In this document: positions 24,881 to 33,653 of the stretch, in pieces
Layout: each line of letters starts with the position of its first letter
Numbering within the stretch: the stretch's first letter is position 1
Assembly: GCA_910584055.1 (NCBI GenBank)
Contig: CAJTZS010000011.1
Coordinates: 36,398-100,397 of the forward strand
From: an uncultured Muribaculaceae bacterium
Lineage (GTDB): Bacteria; Bacteroidota; Bacteroidia; Bacteroidales; Muribaculaceae
Length of the DNA: 64,000 bases
Direction of reading: 5' to 3'
The notes under the pieces: generated by a model
Told to the model about the DNA's origin: nothing
Seen by the model: only the letters and a program-made list of their open reading frames with translations
Database searches by the model: none
Made by a program: the position numbers and the translations under genes

Positions 24881-27823
24881 ATGACCCGTCGGAGCTTAAG
24901 AAAAGGTATATCGTCATTCTCAGTCATCGTCAGTTTTGTGGCGCTGGCGTTGTTGGGGTGCGTGCTGTCGCCGCTTTTGCCGGTGAAGCTCGCGCCTTCG
25001 GAGACGTTGCCGTCGGTTAGCGTGAGCTATTCCTTCCCGGAGGCTTCTGCACGCACAGTGGAGACGGAAGTCACCGCCCCTCTTGAAGCAATGCTTTCCC
25101 GAGTGTCGGGCATACGTCACATAAACTCCCGCTCCAGGAAGGGTAGTGGTAGGATTACCCTGGAATTCGACCGCCGCGCGGACATGGAGAAGGCAAGGTT
25201 CGAGGTGTCGATGATCGTCAGGCAGGCCCGCTCCTCCCTTCCGGAGGGTACGAGCTATCCACGTGTTTCGGTGAAGCAACTCGATTCGGAATCATCGCGC
25301 CCGTTTATGAGCTACACTGTGAATGCTCCCGTTTCCCCGCGCAGCATATTGTCTTTTTCCGAGAAGAGCATCCGCCCCGTCCTCAGTGCTATAAAAGGGG
25401 TGGCAAATGTGGAACTTTCGGGAGCGATGCCGATGGAATGGCGTGTGGTGTATGACCCGAATAAACTCGCTACCTTGAATCTGACTCCCGATGATCTGGT
25501 GTCGGCGATATCGAAACGCGACAGGCAGACATCGGCGACAATCGATCCGGAAAGCGTTTTCATAGCCATGCGCGATGGACGCAAGGTTGTGCTCTCTGAC
25601 GTTGCGCAGGTGACACACCGGGAAGCCTCTCCGTCCGGATATTTCCGTATTAACGGTCTTAATTCGATCTACCTTAATATTTCAGCATCGCAAGACGCCA
25701 ACCAGATTGAGGTCAGCCGGAAGGTTAAAGAGGCTTTGGATCTTGTGGATATGCCCGACGGTTTCATGATTGACCTGAGTTATGACGCCTCGGCTGTCAT
25801 GTCGGAAGAACTTGACAAGATATATTTCCGCACCGGTCTCACCGTGCTCATCCTTCTTCTCTTCGTTGCCCTCATAACCGCCAACTTGCGTTATTTGCTG
25901 ATAATAACCATCGGTCTTACAATCAACATGGCGGTGGCTTTCCTTCTCTATTACCTGTTGGGTGTAGAAATCCAGCTTTATTCGCTCGCAGGAATAACCA
26001 TCTCCCTCAATCTTGTGATAGACAATCTTATAGTAATGACCGAACATGTGTCGAGACACCGGACACTCCGGGCGTTTTCGGCAGTGCTTGCAGCCACGCT
26101 CACCACTTGCGGCGCGCTGACGGTAGTGTTTTTCCTTGATGAGAAGGCTTTGTTGAGCCTTAAGGATTTCACGGTTGTAGTCATTGTCAACCTGTCGGTT
26201 TCTTTGGCTGTGGCACTTTTCTTGGTGCCGGCTCTCGTGGAAAGGATGGGGCTCAGGTTAAGCGGGAGGCATAAACGCCGACGGCGTATTGTCGCGGCCG
26301 TTTATCGTGCTTACCATAAGGTTCTTTCTTTCCTATGCCGTTTCCGTTGGGTTGTGTTTGCTCTTTTTGCCGCGGCATTCGGATGGGGGGTGTATGTATT
26401 CGTTACAAAGGTGTACGAAGGGGGATACTTCGCAAACAGCGACCATGAACCCGTGCTCGAGATTGCGGCCTCGCTACCGAATGGATCCACTTTGCCGCAG
26501 ATGAACGCCCTGATTTCAAAGATGGAGGCTTTCCTTTCAGGACAGGAAGGTATCCGGCAGTTTCAGACATATGTCTCCGGCCCGCGGCGCGCCTCCATTT
26601 CCGTTTATTTCAAGCCGGGGTATCAACGTGAGTATCCATACCGGCTGAAATCCGAGGCTGTGTCGAAGGCGCTGACACTCGGAGGGGGGAGCTGGAGCGT
26701 GTACGGTCTGGAAGACCAGGGGTTCAACAATGATGTCAGGGAGGGTGCGGGAAGTTACAGGATAAAGATGCGTGGATATAATTATGACGAACTTTCGGAG
26801 CTCGCCCGTGAACTCGCAGACACGTTATTGACTATCAAAAGGATAAAAGAGGTGACGATTAATTCGGAGTTTTCCTATTATAAGGATGACTATACTGAGT
26901 TTTATCTTGACATAGACAAGGAGAGGCTTGCCAAGGACAGCCTGTCTGTCTCTGACTTGTTCCGCGCTATACGCAGCGAGACCGGGAGAGACATAGGGGC
27001 CGGTTTTATTTCCGGAAAAGACGGCGCGGAGAATATACGGCTCTGTTCATCGGCGAGCAACCGGGATGTATGGGGTTTCATGAGATATCCTATGCCTGTC
27101 GGGGGTCGGGGGATCAAACTTTCCGATTACGCCTCCATAGAAAAGAGGCAGACTCCTCCGGATGTGGTGAAGAAAGACCAGGAATATGTGTTGTGTCTTC
27201 AGTATGAATACATCGGTTCCAGTAAAGCCGGAGACCGGGTTCTTGACCGTATCCTTTCGGAATTTACCCCGACTTTGCCATTGGGCTATCACGCCGAGCG
27301 GGATGAATATAAATGGCAATCGGAAATCGGAGGTGAGAAATATTGGCTACTTGACCTTGTGGCAGTCATAATCTTCTTCATATCGTCGATACTTTTCAAT
27401 TCGCTGCGACAGCCGTTGGCCGTCATTCTCGTGATACCTGTGGCGTTCATCGGGGTGTTCCTTACGTTCTATCTCTTCTCCCTGAAATTCGACAAGGGCG
27501 GTTTCGCGGCAATGATCCTTTTGGCGGGGATTACCGTCAATGCTGCCATATATATTATAAATGAATACAATTCGTTACGGAGGAAGGCTTCGCGGACAGG
27601 CAACAGGCTTTCCCTTTACCTGCGGGCATTCCGTAGGAAGATATCTGCCGTTATGCTGACGGTGCTTTCGACGGTGTTAGGGTTTATACCGTTCCTTATC
27701 GGCGACACGATGGAGGGCTTCTGGTTTCCGCTTGCCGCAGGAACCATGGGAGGGCTGCTCCTGTCGCTACTTGCCATCTTCATCCTCCTTCCCCTGCTTC
27801 TCTTGCCGCGAAAGCAGACTTGA
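24881..27823 (+). CDS. RND efflux transporter, second and divergent pump
   Basis: A 980-aa RND protein. TM4 reads SLNLVIDNLIVMTEHV, keeping the Asp-Asn pair but with a divergent frame; TM10 is AGITVNAAIYIINEYN. Porter domains are shorter than in AcrB. Arrays of adaptor-RND-TolC-RND are known in Bacteroidetes, where the two RND subunits may form a heteromeric pump (as MdtBC). Downstream is a 69-nt gap to the helicase-nuclease gene. Heteromer formation is inference. Confidence 0.87.
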   Translation: MTRRSLRKGISSFSVIVSFVALALLGCVLSPLLPVKLAPSETLPSVSVSYSFPEASARTVETEVTAPLEAMLSRVSGIRHINSRSRKGSGRITLEFDRRADMEKARFEVSMIVRQARSSLPEGTSYPRVSVKQLDSESSRPFMSYTVNAPVSPRSILSFSEKSIRPVLSAIKGVANVELSGAMPMEWRVVYDPNKLATLNLTPDDLVSAISKRDRQTSATIDPESVFIAMRDGRKVVLSDVAQVTHREASPSGYFRINGLNSIYLNISASQDANQIEVSRKVKEALDLVDMPDGFMIDLSYDASAVMSEELDKIYFRTGLTVLILLLFVALITANLRYLLIITIGLTINMAVAFLLYYLLGVEIQLYSLAGITISLNLVIDNLIVMTEHVSRHRTLRAFSAVLAATLTTCGALTVVFFLDEKALLSLKDFTVVVIVNLSVSLAVALFLVPALVERMGLRLSGRHKRRRRIVAAVYRAYHKVLSFLCRFRWVVFALFAAAFGWGVYVFVTKVYEGGYFANSDHEPVLEIAASLPNGSTLPQMNALISKMEAFLSGQEGIRQFQTYVSGPRRASISVYFKPGYQREYPYRLKSEAVSKALTLGGGSWSVYGLEDQGFNNDVREGAGSYRIKMRGYNYDELSELARELADTLLTIKRIKEVTINSEFSYYKDDYTEFYLDIDKERLAKDSLSVSDLFRAIRSETGRDIGAGFISGKDGAENIRLCSSASNRDVWGFMRYPMPVGGRGIKLSDYASIEKRQTPPDVVKKDQEYVLCLQYEYIGSSKAGDRVLDRILSEFTPTLPLGYHAERDEYKWQSEIGGEKYWLLDLVAVIIFFISSILFNSLRQPLAVILVIPVAFIGVFLTFYLFSLKFDKGGFAAMILLAGITVNAAIYIINEYNSLRRKASRTGNRLSLYLRAFRRKISAVMLTVLSTVLGFIPFLIGDTMEGFWFPLAAGTMGGLLLSLLAIFILLPLLLLPRKQT

Positions 27824-27891
27824 GCGGACTTTTTTTGAGAAAGTTTTGGAGACTTTAGGAAAAATCGCTTTTTTTGTAGAAAAAAGAACGA

Positions 27892-30800
27892 ATGTCGGAA
27901 TTGTTGGAATTGCACCGTGCTTCGGCCGGCTCGGGAAAAACGTATACGCTTGCCAAGAAATATCTCTGGTATTATCTCACCATCAAGGAGGAGAATGGCC
28001 CGCGCCGTTTGCGGACTCTTCCCGAACTTCATGATTCGTTGAGCCATATTCTGGCCATCACCTTCACCAACAAGGCCACAAACGAGATGCAGCAACGCAT
28101 TGTCGAGAAGCTTGATGCATTGGCGTTTCCCCCGGCGGGAAAGTCGCCCGACTATATGGAGGATTTCTGCCGTGATCTCCATGTCTCCGCCGCCGAGCTG
28201 AGCCGGGTGTGCCGGCGTGCATTATACATCCTTCTTGAAAACTATTCGGAGTTCCAGGTTTCAACTATCGATTCTTTTTTCCAGCTCGTGCTCCGTACTT
28301 TCGCCTACGAAACGGATCTCAATGATTCATATGCAATAGAACTCGATTCCGATTATCTCGCTCGCGTGGGTATCGACGCCACCCTTAACGATATAGAGGA
28401 GAAGAAGGCATCGGAAAGTGTGATGCACTGGATAAATATCCTCATGGACCGCGGTCGCGAGAAGGGTGAGAAATGGAATATTTTCCAGAAGAAGGATGAT
28501 GGGAAATCCATCTATTATCGCTTCATGAAATCTGTGGGGAAGCTTGAGAATGAGGATTTCAAGCAGATCCGTGACTCTCTTGAGGAGTATTTCGACCGCA
28601 CTCCCGATTTGCCGGAACTTTACGACACCCTTGATGAGAAATATAATGCTCCACTTCGCGCGCCTTTTGACCGTATGAAGTCTGCGGCTATGCGTCTTGA
28701 CACCTTGATGCGCACTGCAGGTACGGACCCGACAAAGGATAAATTCCGCGATCATGCCCGCAAATCCTTGCGTTGCAAATGGAACAGACAACCCAAAACC
28801 ACGGATGTGTCTTTCTCCCCTCTGAAAGAAGAATCGTTCGAAGGGAACACATATCTGAAGCGAAAAAAGGCAGATCCGGAATTTTACAACGAATCGGAGC
28901 CGATTTACCGTGAGATGGTAGCCGCGCGTCTTGAATGGCTCGGGGAGTTCGACACCCCGGCCTATAAGCATTGGAATCTATATAAAAAGAATTTCCCATA
29001 TCTTGGACTCCTTTCGGTGACGCTACGAAAACGGCGGGAATATCTTGAGGACAACAACAGCGTGGAACTTGCCGAAACCAATTCCCTTCTGAGCCGTATC
29101 ATCGGTGAGGATGACGCTCCGTTCATCTACGAACGTCTCGGTACGCGTCTAAATCATTTCCTTATAGATGAGTTTCAGGATACGTCGCGGATGCAGTGGA
29201 ACAATCTTCGCCCGCTCCTTACCGAAAGTCTTAGCCGTGGAAATGAGAACCTCCTCATAGGGGATGCCAAACAAAGTATCTACCGCTTCCGTAACGCCGA
29301 TCCTTCGCTCATAGCGGAGAAAGTGGAGGGGGAGTTCGGTAATGTGCGCACACTCGGTGACGCACCGGGAGAAAATACTAACTGGCGCAGTGATCCAGGT
29401 ATCGTGGAATTCAATAATGGGTTCTTTGCAAGTCTTGCCGAAAGGCTTGCCGAGGAGAATACAGATGAGTCGGGAGACGTTGTCGGACTCGACTATAAAT
29501 CGTTATATGGCAATGTCCGACAGAAAGTGCGTCCGCAAAAAGATGGGGAGCAAGAAACACAGGGGGGCTATGTAGAGATAAATATTGTCGCCGCAGACAA
29601 GAAGGAGGCGGCAAGGGAGCAGATAGTGGCGCAGATGCCAGAAATCGTAACGGAATTATTGTCGCGTGGATATCATCTCGGAGACATAGCCTTTCTTGTC
29701 GATACAAACGCTGAAGGTGAGGCCATCATCAATGAATTCACGCGTTATAATTCTGAATCGGCGGAAGGTTCGCCTAAAATTGAGTTCATCTCCGAACAAT
29801 CCCTCAAAATCGCGTCGTCTCCTTCGGTAAAATTGATACTCACCACATTGGAGACCATCGGACGCGGCACGAACCCAGAAGTGAGGACAGGTGGCGATGC
29901 CGAAAAGCGTGGCGTGGTTGACTGGGATGACGTGCAGTGCAATTTCAGGGTGTTCGCCCTCCGGAATCCGGGATTGTCCACTCCGGAACAGTTGGAGAAA
30001 TTTATAGCCTCTGGTTCTGACACGGATGCGATAGCCGAGATGCTTGCCGAGATGCAGGCGGTGACGCTCCCTGCGCTTGTGGAAGGAATATCGGCCACCT
30101 TCCTCCCTCCCGATATGCGCAGGCGTGACGCGCCATTCATAGCTGCGTTCCAGGATATTGTGTTGGAGTATTGTGAGTCCCGGCCTTCGGACATTGCATC
30201 TTTCCTGCAATGGTGGGGAAGACGCGGTGCAAAAGCTTCTATTTCTTCACCCGAAGGGATGGATGCGGTCAATGTCATGACAGTTCATAAAGCCAAGGGG
30301 CTGGAATTTCCATGTGTGGTGATTCCGTTCGCACAATTCTCATTCCTTACCCCTCCAAAGGGTAAGACGGAATGGCGATGGGTGAGACCTGACGTAGTGG
30401 GGATTGATGGGTGGGAATTGCCGCCGTTCCTGCCGGTGGATACATCTGCGGAGATGGAAGGGACCGTTCATGAGGAGGCCTACCGCGAATATATAGATAT
30501 GGTGACAATGGATTCTCTCAATAAGTTGTATGTAGGTTTTACACGTGCCGTCAACGAACTTTACGTGTTCTGCACGGAAGGCAAGCGGCAGGAACCGTTG
30601 TCCACTTCTGTTTTGCTTCGTGATTTTATGGAGGCGGATTCTACAGAGGTAAGGCTGACGGTGGGGGAGAAATATGCCGTATCTCCGGTAAAGAGGAAAA
30701 CAGAGGCAAATCCGGCTTTGGAAATTGAGGATTACACTGCGCGGGTAACTCCCGATTTCCTTAAATACCGGGAGGAAAACCTTCCTACTGTAATCGATGC

Positions 30801-31260
30801 AGAGGAATTCGAGGAGGAAGATTCCGACCCGCGTTCGGAAGGAAACCTCATGCACTCTGTTATGGAACGAGTGTGGAGACGCGAGGATTTGCATGCATCG
30901 GTGACCAGGCTTCACCGGCATGGACTTTTATCTAAAGAGAAAGCCGAAGAAATAGAGAGGTTCCTTGCCGCGAGAATGCTGGAACCGGAGGTGAGGGGAT
31001 GGTTCGACGGGGCGGTCAAAGCTATCAACGAACGGTCGATAATAGGAGGCAAAGGAAGTCCGAGGCGTCCTGACAGGGTGATGTTGATGCCGGATGGCCG
31101 GGCTATAGTTGTAGATTATAAATTCGGGGGGATAACTTCGCAGAAGAAATATTCCCGTCAGGTCCGCGACTACGTAGAGCGCCTGAAACGCACCGGCAAA
31201 TTCACCGCCGTCGAAGGCTACCTCTGGTACGTCCGCGAGAATATCATCGAGAAAGTATAG
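27892..31260 (+). CDS. AddA/RecB-like UvrD helicase with C-terminal nuclease
   Basis: A 1122-aa SF1 helicase: Walker A ASAGSGKTY (residues about 10-18), AITFTNKATNEMQ (Ia), LIDEFQDTSRMQW (II), IGDAKQSIYRFRN (III), NWRSDPGIVEFNN (IV), MTVHKAKGLEFPCVV (V) and LYVGFTRAVNELYVF (VI). The last 120 residues carry a RecB-type nuclease with EGNLMHSVMERVW, RPDRVMLMPDGRAIVVDYKF and QVRDYVERL. It processes double-strand breaks. The AddB-like partner is not next to it in this window. Confidence 0.88.
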   Translation: MSELLELHRASAGSGKTYTLAKKYLWYYLTIKEENGPRRLRTLPELHDSLSHILAITFTNKATNEMQQRIVEKLDALAFPPAGKSPDYMEDFCRDLHVSAAELSRVCRRALYILLENYSEFQVSTIDSFFQLVLRTFAYETDLNDSYAIELDSDYLARVGIDATLNDIEEKKASESVMHWINILMDRGREKGEKWNIFQKKDDGKSIYYRFMKSVGKLENEDFKQIRDSLEEYFDRTPDLPELYDTLDEKYNAPLRAPFDRMKSAAMRLDTLMRTAGTDPTKDKFRDHARKSLRCKWNRQPKTTDVSFSPLKEESFEGNTYLKRKKADPEFYNESEPIYREMVAARLEWLGEFDTPAYKHWNLYKKNFPYLGLLSVTLRKRREYLEDNNSVELAETNSLLSRIIGEDDAPFIYERLGTRLNHFLIDEFQDTSRMQWNNLRPLLTESLSRGNENLLIGDAKQSIYRFRNADPSLIAEKVEGEFGNVRTLGDAPGENTNWRSDPGIVEFNNGFFASLAERLAEENTDESGDVVGLDYKSLYGNVRQKVRPQKDGEQETQGGYVEINIVAADKKEAAREQIVAQMPEIVTELLSRGYHLGDIAFLVDTNAEGEAIINEFTRYNSESAEGSPKIEFISEQSLKIASSPSVKLILTTLETIGRGTNPEVRTGGDAEKRGVVDWDDVQCNFRVFALRNPGLSTPEQLEKFIASGSDTDAIAEMLAEMQAVTLPALVEGISATFLPPDMRRRDAPFIAAFQDIVLEYCESRPSDIASFLQWWGRRGAKASISSPEGMDAVNVMTVHKAKGLEFPCVVIPFAQFSFLTPPKGKTEWRWVRPDVVGIDGWELPPFLPVDTSAEMEGTVHEEAYREYIDMVTMDSLNKLYVGFTRAVNELYVFCTEGKRQEPLSTSVLLRDFMEADSTEVRLTVGEKYAVSPVKRKTEANPALEIEDYTARVTPDFLKYREENLPTVIDAEEFEEEDSDPRSEGNLMHSVMERVWRREDLHASVTRLHRHGLLSKEKAEEIERFLAARMLEPEVRGWFDGAVKAINERSIIGGKGSPRRPDRVMLMPDGRAIVVDYKFGGITSQKKYSRQVRDYVERLKRTGKFTAVEGYLWYVRENIIEKV

Positions 31261-31292
31261 TACTTTGTCATATCCGTTTTTTTACACGTACA

Positions 31293-31350
31293 TTTAATGG
31301 TTTTCATGGTTTGAGATTTGATTTGACACATGCGAAAGTTAAATTACTTA
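31293..31350 (+). repeat. Left terminal inverted repeat of RhuM island
   Basis: TTTAATGGTTTTCATGGTTT through GCGAAAGTTAAATT matches the reverse complement of 33061-33116 over about 54 bp with roughly ten differences. The pair encloses 1.7 kb with the DUF1016 remnant, RhuM and an orphan coding fragment. The GGTTTAAAATGGTTTTTATA stretch at 16642-16670 is related. Confidence 0.7.
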
Positions 31351-31427
31351 TATCTGTTGATGAAAATCTTCTCTCGTTTTTGGAGAACCTATAAATAATA
31401 ACTAAATTTGCGCAGTCAATTTATGGT

Positions 31428-31720
31428 GTGCTGAAAATGGTAAATCTTTTGAATAGCAATCGATTGATGTTGGATGCCAACATGACTGGCTACGCAACAT
31501 TAGAGTTGAAGGGAGTGCCATTCATTCCTGACTTTGCAGGAAAGTTGAATTTCTATGTTTCGGGGGTTGACGAACTGATGAAGCAGTCTGATGACAACCC
31601 GAAAATATGATTGCTGATTTGTAAATACAAATATTTCCGAAAAAGCGGTGAAGTTGCTCCCTTCCGAGGCTGAATTACAGAACGTCATAGACACATACGA
31701 TGAAGTATCGGATGACTGAA
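31428..31720 (+). pseudogene. DUF1016 (YhcG-type PDDEXK nuclease) C-terminal remnant
   Basis: Codons from 31428 read YATLELKGVPFIPDFAGKLN and FYVSGVDELMKQSDDNPKI, the nuclease-domain text of DUF1016. Then TGA replaces the Gly codon expected before LLICK, and after a deletion and frame change the family's C-terminus (LLPSEAELQNVIDTYDE) ends at 31720. The N-terminal half and the catalytic start are gone. So it is a broken gene with a point stop and internal deletion. DUF1016 proteins are linked to restriction and defence loci. Confidence 0.75.
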
Positions 31721-31730
31721 AATTTCAAAA

Positions 31731-31769
31731 ATCAATCATCTGAATGACCAACCATATAGTCACTCAATC
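31731..31769 (+). repeat. Direct repeat on the left of rhuM
   Basis: AATCATCTGAATGACCAACC and the following TCACTCAATC recur, imperfectly, at 32826-32857 (CACCTGAATGACCAATCATT, CAATCACTC). The two copies bracket the RhuM gene closely. Confidence 0.55.
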
Positions 31770-31771
31770 AT

Positions 31772-32782
31772 ATGGACAACAATCAGATAATCATATATCA
31801 AGGAGGGAATGGTGAAACCCGTATTGAGGTTAAGTTTACAGGTGATACTGTTTGGCTGTCGCAACAACAGATGGCAGAGCTATATCAGACAACTCGCCCA
31901 AACATAGTCCAGCATATCCGAAATATTTATGAGGATGGTGAATTGGAGGAGAAGGCAACCTGTAAGAATTTCTTACAGGTTCGGCAGGAAGGCACTCGGC
32001 AAGTTTCCCGTGAGATTCCATTCTATAATCTTGATATGATTATTTCGTTGGGATATCGGATTCGGTCGGTTATCGCCACTCATTTCAGACGATGGGCAAC
32101 GGAAAGGTTGAAAGAGTATATGATCAAGGGCTTCACTATGGATGATGAACGTTTGAAAGGCAATGGGGGCGGAGCTTATTGGCGTGAGCTTCTTGACCGC
32201 ATACGCGACATTCGCAGTTCTGAAAAAGTGATGTACCGCCAAGTACTCGACCTTTATGCAACCGCCGTTGACTATGACCCACGTTCTGATATTTCCATTG
32301 AATTTTTCAAGATTGTCCAGAACAAACTCCATTTTGCAGCGCATGGTCATACTGCGGCAGAGGTTATTTTCGACCGTGCAAACGCTGAATCCCCTCTAAT
32401 GGGGCTTACATCTTTCAAAGGAGACCATCCGACATTACGCGATGCAAAGATTGCAAAGAACTATCTTAGCGAGGAAGAATTAAAGATTCTGAATAACCTT
32501 GTTTCAGGATATTTTGATTTTGCCGAGATTCAAGCTATGCGCCGCCGACCTATGTATATGAGTGACTATGTACAACAGCTTGACAATATCCTTTCTTCGA
32601 CTGGAGAGGCTTTGCTTAAAGGCTCTGGGTCTATCAGCCACCAACAAGCTATGGAGAAAGCGGAAAGTGAATATCGTTTGTTTCAAGTACGAGAATTATC
32701 CCCCGTAGAGAGAGCTTATATCGAAACCATCAAAGAGCTAAATGCTAAAGCTAAGGGTAGGCAGGATGACAAATCAGTGTGA
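31772..32782 (+). CDS. RhuM family protein
   Basis: A 336-aa protein of the RhuM (virulence RhuM) family: VWLSQQQMAELYQTTRPNI (helix-turn-helix, residues about 28-46), NLDMIISLGYRIRSVIAT, HFRRWATERLKEYMIKGF and YMSDYVQQLDN. Such genes are common next to type I restriction and toxin-like loci and in islands. The biochemical role is not established. The gene is intact, unlike its DUF1016 neighbour, and lies inside the inverted-repeat island. Confidence 0.85.
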   Translation: MDNNQIIIYQGGNGETRIEVKFTGDTVWLSQQQMAELYQTTRPNIVQHIRNIYEDGELEEKATCKNFLQVRQEGTRQVSREIPFYNLDMIISLGYRIRSVIATHFRRWATERLKEYMIKGFTMDDERLKGNGGGAYWRELLDRIRDIRSSEKVMYRQVLDLYATAVDYDPRSDISIEFFKIVQNKLHFAAHGHTAAEVIFDRANAESPLMGLTSFKGDHPTLRDAKIAKNYLSEEELKILNNLVSGYFDFAEIQAMRRRPMYMSDYVQQLDNILSSTGEALLKGSGSISHQQAMEKAESEYRLFQVRELSPVERAYIETIKELNAKAKGRQDDKSV

Positions 32783-32825
32783 GTAATTCCATGAATTTTT
32801 AGACAAGTCATGCAATCATCCAATC

Positions 32826-32857
32826 ACCTGAATGACCAATCATTCAATCACTCGGTG
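32826..32857 (+). repeat. Direct repeat on the right of rhuM
   Basis: Partner of 31731-31769. The copies share CTGAATGACCAA, a CAT-rich centre and TCACTC, with different spacing, which suggests an old duplication or capture of the rhuM cassette. Confidence 0.5.
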
Positions 32858-32893
32858 TATTTTTATGTCATGCCATCATTATGCGGGTTCTAA

Positions 32894-33067
32894 TATATAT
32901 ATATAGTCAACATTAAGTACGTCAAATGGCGGTATGAGTTTTATAATCAAGAGGATGTAATTCGTCAACGACTCGTTGACGAATTTGAGATGCCTGTTGA
33001 TTTCGGAATGGTTCCGTGGGGGTATAACATAGATATTTCTGCGGATTTTGATTATTTTGTTATTTAA
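32894..33067 (+). pseudogene. Orphan C-terminal coding fragment
   Basis: An open frame without any start codon: ...VNIKYVKWRYEF, then YNQEDVIRQRLVDEFEMPVD and FGMVPWGYNIDIS, ending at TAA 33065-33067. The wording is protein-like and conserved-looking, so it is most likely the tail of a lost gene. The stop lies inside the right inverted repeat. Family unknown. Confidence 0.5.
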
Positions 33068-33116
33068 CTTTCGCAAGTCTCAACTCAAATCACAAACCAT
33101 AAAAACTATTTAAACC
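33061..33116 (-). repeat. Right terminal inverted repeat of RhuM island
   Basis: Reverse complement of 31293-31350 with about ten differences; both include GCGAAAGTTAAAT at the inner end and a GGTTT-rich outer end. See left copy. Confidence 0.7.
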
Positions 33117-33171
33117 AAGAACAATACCCAGATCAGTTTTATCTCCAACGACCACTTTAACCACGTTACAA

Positions 33172-33318
33172 CCACCTTTGTAACGTCTGACGGAGCCGTT
33201 GTTGCTTGCAACGGCGGCAACGCGGCAAACCCTGCGGCCGTTGCGAGCAACAACCGCTCCGCCATCCGGCAGAATGCATTGACGCGAAGTGTGGGTTAAA
33301 CAGCCAGAGGAGAAGAAT
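33172..33318. repeat. Palindromic repeat element II, copy 2
   Basis: Shares with 16410-16553 the CCACCTTTG start, the 24-bp arm palindrome (GGAGCCGTTGTTGCTTGCAA pairing with the arm ending ACCGCTCC), the loop GCGGCAAACCCTGCGG and the tail GCCATCCGGCAG. It is preceded by another small hairpin (ACGTTACAA with TTGTAACGT) and followed after 4 bp by element I. Confidence 0.75.
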
Positions 33319-33322
33319 GTTT

Positions 33323-33653
33323 AGAGCTTGTTTAAAAATAAATGTGAATTTGGGGTCGCAAGCTTGGAGCAGCTTTCTTCTTGAGGTGAGGGAGCATAGC
33401 GGGCTATGTGACTGAACCGAAAGGAGAAAGATGCCCAAGATTGCGAGACCAGAGGTAACTTTAAAAACAATATAAATTAAAAAAATTAACAAATGAGGCG
33501 TGTCTAAGAATATAAAATACCGTTTGTCCGGCTCTCTTTTGTTAAAATCCATTCGCGGCGCAGTCACATAGCCCGCTATGCTCCTTTGCCTTAAATGAAT
33601 TTTAAGCAAAAGATAGCCGCCCCAAATTTCACATTTATTTTTAAACAAGCTCT
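33323..33653. repeat. Element I: two inverted copies of a 91-nt hairpin with variable stem
   Basis: Each copy is a conserved head (AGAGCTTGTTTAAAAATAAA then TGTGAA, TTTGGGG) followed by a 91-nt hairpin. Left hairpin 33356-33446, right hairpin 33529-33619 (minus strand). Both have arms of 35 and 32 nt around the identical 24-nt core GGAGCATAGC-GGGCTATG-TGACTG. The stems share no sequence between copies (TCGCAAGCTTGG against CGGCTATCTTTTG), but within each copy the arms pair over about 25 positions with wobble pairs. Both are followed by GAC-A--GGTA. Not coding. I know no named element like it. Confidence 0.8.

Noticed and set aside
33323..33653. Element I as a diversity-generating retroelement or CRISPR-like array
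   Set aside because: No reverse transcriptase nearby, no template/variable repeat pair, and only two inverted units, not a spacer array.
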